Positions 25,742-30,931 of a stretch of 33,414 bases of DNA are shown in pieces. Positions within the stretch are counted from its first letter, which is position 1. Every line of letters starts with the position of its first letter. The translations under genes were made by a program, and so were the position numbers. The notes beneath the pieces are model-generated. The model saw nothing but the letters and a program-made list of their open reading frames with translations, had not been told where the DNA came from and did no database searches. The stretch lies in IMG/VR virus record IMGVR_UViG_3300043395_000286, positions 1-33,414 of that record; one strand, given 5' to 3'. This DNA is from a virus.

Positions 25742-26156
25742 TCAAGGAATTAAAAAAGTTATTATTCCAAAGGCATCATTGCCTCCAGCAGGTAAAAATA
25801 GAGAGTATTTAGTTAGATATAGAATTGCATCTCAAGATAAAAACAGATACTCGCACTGGTCTCCTATATATAAAGTTATAGGAAAAGAACTAACCTTAGT
25901 TGAGGGAGTTATTCAAAAAGTAGGGTCTATAATTATGGTCGCTTGGGCGGGAGCACAAGACGTTTCATCATATGATATTTTTGTTAAATATGACGATCAA
26001 ACAACCTACACGTACCACGGCTCTTCAACATCAAATAATTATTCTATTATAAATCAAGGAACTTCAATAGCGTATATTGCTGTTCAAATAGGCGGAATTT
26101 TTAAAGAAAGAAAAGACTCTAATACAATCTATACTGATAGTATAAGTTTGGTATAA
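25734..26156 (+). CDS. Small tail protein with Fn3/Ig-like fold (tentative)
   Basis: The 140-residue product starts inside the previous gene with GGAG 9 nt or so upstream. The sequence is beta-rich with the Fn3-like pattern YLVRYRIASQDKNRYSHWSP and a following IIMVAWAGAQDVSSYDIFVKY, which reads like strands B to E of a fibronectin type III domain. Fn3 and Ig-like domains are common on phage tail and capsid surfaces and help weak adhesion. Its stop (GTATAA) lies inside the promoter-like TGGTATAAT. The fold call is tentative. Confidence 0.6.
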   Translation: MADQGIKKVIIPKASLPPAGKNREYLVRYRIASQDKNRYSHWSPIYKVIGKELTLVEGVIQKVGSIIMVAWAGAQDVSSYDIFVKYDDQTTYTYHGSSTSNNYSIINQGTSIAYIAVQIGGIFKERKDSNTIYTDSISLV

Positions 26157-26157
26157 T
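26149..26157 (+). promoter_or_regulatory. Extended -10-like element before gene 26173
   Basis: TGGTATAAT matches TGn-TATAAT and has the same flanks (TTAT, then AGGAGG) as the element at 8942. It overlaps the codons Leu-Val-stop of the preceding gene, so part of the match may be coincidence. No -35 is seen. Confidence 0.4.
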
Positions 26158-26172
26158 TATCCAGGAGGAATA

Positions 26173-26616
26173 ATGTCAAGAATACCCTTGCCCGAAAGAG
26201 GCCAACCGTTAGATGTAAATTATATATTTGAAATGGCTAATGCCATCAATGATGTGGCACAACAAATATCGCCATCATCTTCTAAATATGTAACGATAGA
26301 TGTTCCAGGAGCAGATCGTCAGTCTGTCAAGGCTTCTGAGGCAAGAGTTATTGGTGCATATAAGATGGTTGTAACTAATTCATCAAAGAATATTGGTGAC
26401 GAAGAGCCTTTTGAATATGTTTATCCAGCAGAGTTTAAGTTTCGTCCGATAGCAGTTGCTACCGCAGAAAATATAGGTCAGACTCCAGCAGGAGAGAATG
26501 TTTCTGTAGTTTTAAAAAGCGTTGGAACATCACGAGTAGAGGGGTTAGTAAGATTTAACGAGACTGGAAATTTATCAGTAGCAGTTAATATCTTAGTCAT
26601 TGGCATACCGCTTTAA
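26173..26616 (+). CDS. Hypothetical virion-associated tail protein
   Basis: The 147-residue product has a strong AGGAGG Shine-Dalgarno. Residues 1-35 are helical with a polar N-terminus (LPERGQPLDVNYIFEMANAI). The rest is beta-rich (KYVTIDVPGADRQSV, EPFEYVYPAEFKFRP, NVSVVLKSVGTSRVEGLV), typical of small tail-tip or fibre components. I do not recognise a family. It is the last gene of the tail block; its stop overlaps the zinc-ribbon gene start (TAATG). The similar ribosome site and promoter context to the chaperone genes suggest co-regulation with late genes. Confidence 0.65.
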   Translation: MSRIPLPERGQPLDVNYIFEMANAINDVAQQISPSSSKYVTIDVPGADRQSVKASEARVIGAYKMVVTNSSKNIGDEEPFEYVYPAEFKFRPIAVATAENIGQTPAGENVSVVLKSVGTSRVEGLVRFNETGNLSVAVNILVIGIPL

Positions 26617-26807
26617 TGATAAAATGCAAAAAATGTTTTCGACAAATGCTTGTAGACAGAGTTTACAATTCTGTATCTCATTTAGAAATATATTGTTTGG
26701 TGTGTGGATCAAGAAAGTTTTTTCATCCGCCGTCTGATTCGGAGGAAGGTAGATGGCTACTAAAAAAGGAAATAGAACGAGCGAAGAATACAATCTCGCC
26801 CCTGTAA
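26616..26807 (+). CDS. Small zinc-ribbon protein
   Basis: The 63-residue product has two CxxC knuckles, Cys4/Cys7 and Cys27/Cys30 (KCKKC and IYCLVCG), spaced as a small zinc ribbon, followed by a charged helix EEGRWLLKKEIERAKN. Such proteins often bind nucleic acid or a polymerase subunit. It begins on a TAATG overlap with the last tail gene and its 3' end overlaps the next gene by 55 nt in another frame. It sits exactly at the tail/replication junction, so a regulatory role is possible but unproven. Confidence 0.7.
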   Translation: MIKCKKCFRQMLVDRVYNSVSHLEIYCLVCGSRKFFHPPSDSEEGRWLLKKEIERAKNTISPL

Positions 26808-27295
26808 TTCCTGGCAACAAAAAGGTTTGGTTTTTAAATAAAGATCTTGTTAGAGTCGTGCATTATAACAGATCAAATGGCATAATGTCAATATATAACA
26901 TTAATAAAGATCAGTTAGAAAGTTGCTTAATAAATGATTTTAAAAATAAAAGAGAACGAGCATATACTGTAGGAGAGACTGCTGATTTAGTTAATAGACA
27001 TAAAAAGTATATGCCTTCACTAATGAAGCGTGGAGTAATCCCATTTCCAACAGGCTCACAAAAAGGTGGGGCAAGAGGATGGCAAATTAGATCATATTAC
27101 TCTGAGTCGCAAGTTAGAGAGATTCGTGATATACTGGCTACGTATCATATTGGCAGACCAAGAAAAGATAATTTAATAACAAATGATATTACTCCCACTA
27201 AGGCTGAGTTGACTAGACGAATGGGAGATGGTATACTAACATATACGAAGACCGAAGATGGAAGATTCATTCCAATTTGGACAGAGTCGATCTAA
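26753..27295 (+). CDS. Helix-turn-helix DNA-binding protein (MerR-like, tentative)
   Basis: The 180-residue product starts inside the zinc-ribbon gene, and GGAGGAAG just upstream of ATG 26753 supports that start. Residues about 69-125 resemble the MerR/excisionase winged helix: AYTVGETADLVNRHKKYMP then a turn, LMKRGVIPFP, and RSYYSESQVREIRDIL, matching the order helix-turn-helix, wing, helix. The N-terminal 65 residues are basic and beta-rich (KVWFLNKDLVRVVHYNRSN). The C-terminus after a GRPRKDN hinge is short and mixed. It could be a phage transcription regulator. The binding site and target are unknown. Confidence 0.65.
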   Translation: MATKKGNRTSEEYNLAPVIPGNKKVWFLNKDLVRVVHYNRSNGIMSIYNINKDQLESCLINDFKNKRERAYTVGETADLVNRHKKYMPSLMKRGVIPFPTGSQKGGARGWQIRSYYSESQVREIRDILATYHIGRPRKDNLITNDITPTKAELTRRMGDGILTYTKTEDGRFIPIWTESI

Positions 27296-27309
27296 TAGAA
27301 GGGTATGAA

Positions 27310-27516
27310 ATGGAAGAAACAAAAGTATCAGTAACGCTAGGCTATACACTTAACCTTGGTAATTTTCAGTCATTGAGACTGGACCTGGGTGTTGTAGATT
27401 CAAAGCGTGACGGAGAAAATACAGATCAAGCATTTGAGCGTGTGTATAAATTCGTTGAAGATAAACTAACTGAAAAAATAGCAGAAGCGAAAGTTGAACT
27501 AGCAGAAAGCGAATAG
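27310..27516 (+). CDS. Small hypothetical protein, replication-module border
   Basis: From ATG 27310 the product has 68 residues, with a GAAGGG Shine-Dalgarno-like stretch about 7 nt upstream. An earlier in-frame ATG at 27277 would overlap the HTH gene end and has no ribosome site. The sequence is a beta hairpin (VTLGYTLNLGNFQSLRLDLG) followed by a charged helix (AFERVYKFVEDKLTEKI). I remember similar small proteins beside phage replication genes, but no function. It may assist the helicase or recombination genes; that is a guess from place only. Confidence 0.65.
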   Translation: MEETKVSVTLGYTLNLGNFQSLRLDLGVVDSKRDGENTDQAFERVYKFVEDKLTEKIAEAKVELAESE

Positions 27517-27517
27517 T

Positions 27518-27826
27518 ATGACCGACAAACAGAAGCGATTGGCTCTGTTAAGTAGGTTTGATAAACACTATAAGTTTAAACTAGGACAGAAGCCACAATA
27601 TAATAAGTGGATTGAACAGTGGTCTGCAGATGCCCTTATTGAGTCGTATGGTTTAGATCAATGCTATGAACTATTAGAATATTATTTTGAGATTACTCAA
27701 AATCCTACGTGGAATCATTTTGCATATATATCACATGATATACTTGAAAGAATACAGGAACAAGAAAAAGATCTTAAGGACAGACATGAGCGTAGACAGA
27801 AGGCAAAGGAATGGCTAAGTGAATAA
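27518..27826 (+). CDS. Putative helicase-loader-like protein
   Basis: The 102-residue product is all-helical, with WSADALIESYGLDQCYELLE, a YYFEITQNPTWNHFAYISHD stretch and a long charged C-terminal helix (LERIQEQEKDLKDRHERRQK). It lies directly before the DnaB-like helicase, whose GTG start overlaps its 3' end by 8 nt, implying linked expression. Small helical proteins in this position are often loaders or DnaD-like primosome factors. No ATPase motif is present, so it is not a DnaC-type loader. The call is from position and composition only. Confidence 0.5.
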   Translation: MTDKQKRLALLSRFDKHYKFKLGQKPQYNKWIEQWSADALIESYGLDQCYELLEYYFEITQNPTWNHFAYISHDILERIQEQEKDLKDRHERRQKAKEWLSE

Positions 27827-29045
27827 CTCAGAATCAAAGTTAATCTCAGCAGTTCTTAAAGATAAACAAGCCCATGTTATGCTTCAGGCAAATGTTGAGA
27901 GTATATTAAAAACACATTTAGATGTTTGGCAATTCATTAGAAAATATTATGAACATAATTCTACAGTTCCGCCCGTAGAGTTAGTTGTTGAAAAGTTTAG
28001 AGATTTTGAAATTGCTGATGGTGTTGGATCAACTAAGCATCACCTTGAGGAATTGCAGGCAGAGTATCTTGTTAATAGTCTTAAGGATATTTTAAGATCT
28101 GCTGCTACAGATGTGCAGGGTGGTCTTGGGGTAGAGGCTCTTGAAACTTTGATTAGCAAGACTGCAGAACTTAGAAAAAATACAGCAGCCATTCGTGATA
28201 TCGATGTAACGGATCTTGACTCTGCTGTTGCATACTTTGAAAATCTTAAGAAGCAACAAGAAGCAGGTGCACTTGGCATTAAGACTGGACTTCCAGGATT
28301 TGATAACTATTTACCTTCTGGAATCATGCCAGGACAGTTAGGAGTCTTCTTGGCATATCCAGGTATAGGAAAGTCTTGGTTGTCTCTCTATTTCGCTGTA
28401 CAGGCCTGGAAACAGGGTCGTAGCCCAATGATCATAAGCCTTGAAATGTCTGAGGTTGAAGTACGTAATCGTGTATTTGCAATTATGGGTGAAGGCATCT
28501 GGTCTCATCGTAAATTAAGTGCGGGACAGGTAGAGATGGATATGTTAAAGTCATGGCATGCCAAGAGTGTTAAGGGTAGACCAGAATTTCATATTATCTC
28601 AAACGATACAGGTGGAGACATAACACCACTAGTTCTTCGTGGAAAGATTGATCAATATAAGCCAGACTTTGTTATTGTTGACTACTTACAACTAATGAGT
28701 CCAAACAGTAAGTCTGATAATGAAACTATTCGTATGAAGAATCTATCTCGTGAATTAAAGTTAATGGCTATTGCAGAAGAAGTTCCTATTATTGCTATTT
28801 CTTCTGCTACCCCAGACGATGTTACTAAACTTGATACCGTACCCACTCTTGGTCAAACTGCATGGTCAAGGCAGATTGCTTATGATGCTGACTGGGTCCT
28901 TGCTTTGGGCAGGGCTTCAAATAGTGACATTATAGAGTGCGTATTTAGAAAGAACCGTAATGGTTTTATGGGTGAATTCTTAGTTCAGGCTGATTTTGAC
29001 AAGGGATACTACAGATATAAGGATTATGAAGATAAGACAGTATAA
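27819..29045 (+). CDS. dnaB: DnaB-like replicative helicase
   Basis: The 408-residue product should unwind DNA at the phage fork. The GTG start overlaps the previous stop. An N-terminal helical domain (about 1-110) is followed by a linker with FENLKKQQEAGALGIKTGLP. The RecA-type core starts near GFDNYLPSGIMPGQLGVFLA. Walker A is YPGIGKSW with Lys185, and Walker B is FVIVDYLQLM with Asp288. MIISLEMSEVEV is the DnaB H1a-like region, and RKNRNG near the end fits the expected basic motif. Length is a little below bacterial DnaB. The neighbouring primase, SSB and polymerase make a replication cassette. Its stop lies inside a TATAAT. Confidence 0.92.
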   Translation: MNNSESKLISAVLKDKQAHVMLQANVESILKTHLDVWQFIRKYYEHNSTVPPVELVVEKFRDFEIADGVGSTKHHLEELQAEYLVNSLKDILRSAATDVQGGLGVEALETLISKTAELRKNTAAIRDIDVTDLDSAVAYFENLKKQQEAGALGIKTGLPGFDNYLPSGIMPGQLGVFLAYPGIGKSWLSLYFAVQAWKQGRSPMIISLEMSEVEVRNRVFAIMGEGIWSHRKLSAGQVEMDMLKSWHAKSVKGRPEFHIISNDTGGDITPLVLRGKIDQYKPDFVIVDYLQLMSPNSKSDNETIRMKNLSRELKLMAIAEEVPIIAISSATPDDVTKLDTVPTLGQTAWSRQIAYDADWVLALGRASNSDIIECVFRKNRNGFMGEFLVQADFDKGYYRYKDYEDKTV

Positions 29046-29046
29046 T
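29041..29046 (+). promoter_or_regulatory. TATAAT close upstream of gene 29054 (leaderless candidate)
   Basis: TATAAT overlaps the helicase Val-stop codons and lies 7 nt before ATG 29054, which has no Shine-Dalgarno. This would fit a leaderless message. No TGn and no -35 are present, so it is weaker than the other elements. Confidence 0.3.
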
Positions 29047-29053
29047 ATGCGGT

Positions 29054-29380
29054 ATGGAATCATATCAGCACAAGCCTATCAAAAGGTTTGGTTTGGACGG
29101 AGTTATCAATGATGACTCTGCCATATATAGGTTACAGCAGGAATATATCAGACTGCTGGTATCTGAAATGCGCCTATCTGGATATGTTCCAAGATTTGAC
29201 ATTGATCCACAATTTACAATAGAATATAATGAAAAAAATAATACATACAACTTTATACTAAGCATATACGGAATATACATAGGGAGAAAGAAAAGCGAAT
29301 GGACACTAGGAGTAGACGGCACGAAGCCAATTCATATACAGCCAACCAAATTAAAAGAGTACTCGCAGGATCTGGCTTAA
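29054..29380 (+). CDS. Small hypothetical protein between helicase and primase
   Basis: The 108-residue product has a helical middle (AIYRLQQEYIRLLVSEMRLSG) and a beta-rich part (YNEKNNTYNFILSIYGIYIG) with a short C-terminus. No Shine-Dalgarno precedes ATG 29054. The 3' 82 nt overlap the primase gene in a different frame. I do not recognise a family. The dense placement within the replication cassette suggests a replication or nucleotide-related accessory protein, without direct support. Confidence 0.6.
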   Translation: MESYQHKPIKRFGLDGVINDDSAIYRLQQEYIRLLVSEMRLSGYVPRFDIDPQFTIEYNEKNNTYNFILSIYGIYIGRKKSEWTLGVDGTKPIHIQPTKLKEYSQDLA

Positions 29381-30243
29381 ACATAGAAAAAGAAGCAGAG
29401 TCTGAGTATGTCGTATTCTGTCCATTCCATGCAAACCATAGAACCCCTGCTGGAGAAATAAATAAATATAGCGGTCTGTTCTTTTGTTTTTCTTGTAGTC
29501 ACACCGCAGACTTAATAGAGTTAGTAATGCACTGCTCTAATAGAACATATTTTGAGGCTGTTAGATTTATTAAAAGTAAAGAAGTAGAAACAGATATTGT
29601 TTCTGATATTTCTTCTAAGTTAGTTGAAAAAGAAGAATGGCCAGAGTTAGATATGGCTATAGTAAATAAACTATATGAGCAAGCATTAAAAAGCGACAGA
29701 GCAATTCAATATTTTACTAAAAGAAAAATAACTCAGGATTCTGTAAAAAAGTTTAAACTTGGGTATTCTGAGAATCAGGACATGGTAACTATTCCCGTAC
29801 AAAACCACGAAGGCTTGTGTGTGGGCTTTGTTGGAAGATCCGTAGAAGGCAAAACATTTAAAAATACCAATGGGCTTCCTAAGTCAAAACTATTGTTTAA
29901 CTTAAATCGTGTTAAGACTGCAAGTCGTGTTTATGTTGTAGAGTCATCGTTTGATGCTATAAGACTTGATCAGGTTGGACTACCCGCAGTCGCTACCCTT
30001 GGTGCTAATGTGTCATCAAAACAAATAGGTTTGCTTCAGAAATACTTTAGCGATATAATGATTATTGCTGATAATGATGAGGCAGGCGGTAATATGAAAG
30101 ACAAGATAATCGAAAGATTAGGCTCTCAGGTTACTGTAATAAATATAGAGAAACAATATAAAGATATAGGCGATATGGATGATATGTCAATAAAAGAACT
30201 GGACTTACAGTTTGACAAATCAATACTGTCTATGCTAAAATAG
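29299..30243 (+). CDS. dnaG: DNA primase (CHC2 zinc finger + Toprim)
   Basis: The 314-residue product should lay RNA primers. The N-terminal CHC2 zinc finger uses Cys41, His44, Cys63 and Cys66 (CPFH and CFSC). The Toprim core has Glu215 in VVESSFDAI and the Asp258-x-Asp260 pair in IIADNDEAG. It is primase only; the C-terminal helicase domain of T7-type fusions is absent, in line with the separate DnaB gene. The start lies 82 nt inside the previous gene; later Met codons would remove the zinc finger, so the overlap is required. AGGGAGA is upstream. The last bases contain the promoter for the SSB gene. Confidence 0.92.
   Translation: MDTRSRRHEANSYTANQIKRVLAGSGLNIEKEAESEYVVFCPFHANHRTPAGEINKYSGLFFCFSCSHTADLIELVMHCSNRTYFEAVRFIKSKEVETDIVSDISSKLVEKEEWPELDMAIVNKLYEQALKSDRAIQYFTKRKITQDSVKKFKLGYSENQDMVTIPVQNHEGLCVGFVGRSVEGKTFKNTNGLPKSKLLFNLNRVKTASRVYVVESSFDAIRLDQVGLPAVATLGANVSSKQIGLLQKYFSDIMIIADNDEAGGNMKDKIIERLGSQVTVINIEKQYKDIGDMDDMSIKELDLQFDKSILSMLK
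30212..30241 (+). promoter_or_regulatory. Near-canonical promoter for the SSB gene
   Basis: TTGACA at 30212-30217, an 18-bp spacer and TAAAAT at 30236-30241, with TGC directly before the -10, make the best sigma-70-type promoter in the window. It lies in the 3' end of the primase gene and would serve the SSB gene at 30266 (AAGGAG upstream of its ATG). Confidence 0.65.
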
Positions 30244-30265
30244 AAAAGAACAAAGGAGAAAAACT

Positions 30266-30928
30266 ATGAGCGTTATTAAGGGACTAAAAAATATTAATGC
30301 CCTGCTCGATAAGAAAAATGATGAAAGCGCACCAAAGGTACGCTGGTTAAAGTTAGCAGATGGACAATCTGTAAAGATTCGTTTCATTGAAGAACTTGAT
30401 GAAGACTCTGCACACTATAAGGAAGAGCGTGGTCTTGCACTAGTTGTTAAAGAGCATACTAATCCAAAGGACTACAAGCGTAAGGCTGTAGACACAATGG
30501 AATCAGAAGGCCGTGACTGGGCAGAAGAAATGTATCGTAAAGATCCAAAGGGTAATAGCGGATGGCGTGGTCGTCTTCGTTTTTACTGTAATGTACTTGT
30601 TGATGATGGCATGGAAGAAAAGCCATATGTTGCTATCTGGTCAATGGGTGTAAGCAAGCAATCTGCATTCAACACAATCCGTGAGTATGCCCTTGAAACA
30701 GGAAGCATCTCAAATGTGGTTTGGAAGTTAAAGCGTAATGGTCAGGGAACTGAAACATCATACACTTTGATTCCTTCTGCTCCAGATAAGGAGCCATTTA
30801 AGTGGGAAGGAATTGAGCCATATCCATTAGAAAAGGCACTTCGTCGTGTTCCTTATGCGGAACAAGAAGCGTTCTATCTTGGATTTGATTCTCCATCTAC
30901 AACATCAGCGACGAATATCGACTGGTAG
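30266..30928 (+). CDS. Single-stranded DNA-binding protein (gp32-like, tentative)
   Basis: The 220-residue product has a basic/hydrophobic N-terminus (VIKGLKNINALLDKK), an OB-like beta region (VRWLKLADGQSVKIRFIEEL, RGRLRFYCNVLVDD, KPYVAIWSMG), a long helix-turn segment (SAFNTIREYALETG) and a short polar C-terminal tail ending NIDW. Proteins of this length and position, next to primase and polymerase, are commonly the ssDNA-binding protein. No T4 gp32 zinc cluster is visible. Arginine is almost always CGT and the promoter is the strongest seen, as expected for a protein needed in bulk. Identification is mostly from context. Confidence 0.65.
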   Translation: MSVIKGLKNINALLDKKNDESAPKVRWLKLADGQSVKIRFIEELDEDSAHYKEERGLALVVKEHTNPKDYKRKAVDTMESEGRDWAEEMYRKDPKGNSGWRGRLRFYCNVLVDDGMEEKPYVAIWSMGVSKQSAFNTIREYALETGSISNVVWKLKRNGQGTETSYTLIPSAPDKEPFKWEGIEPYPLEKALRRVPYAEQEAFYLGFDSPSTTSATNIDW

Positions 30929-30931
30929 TAG

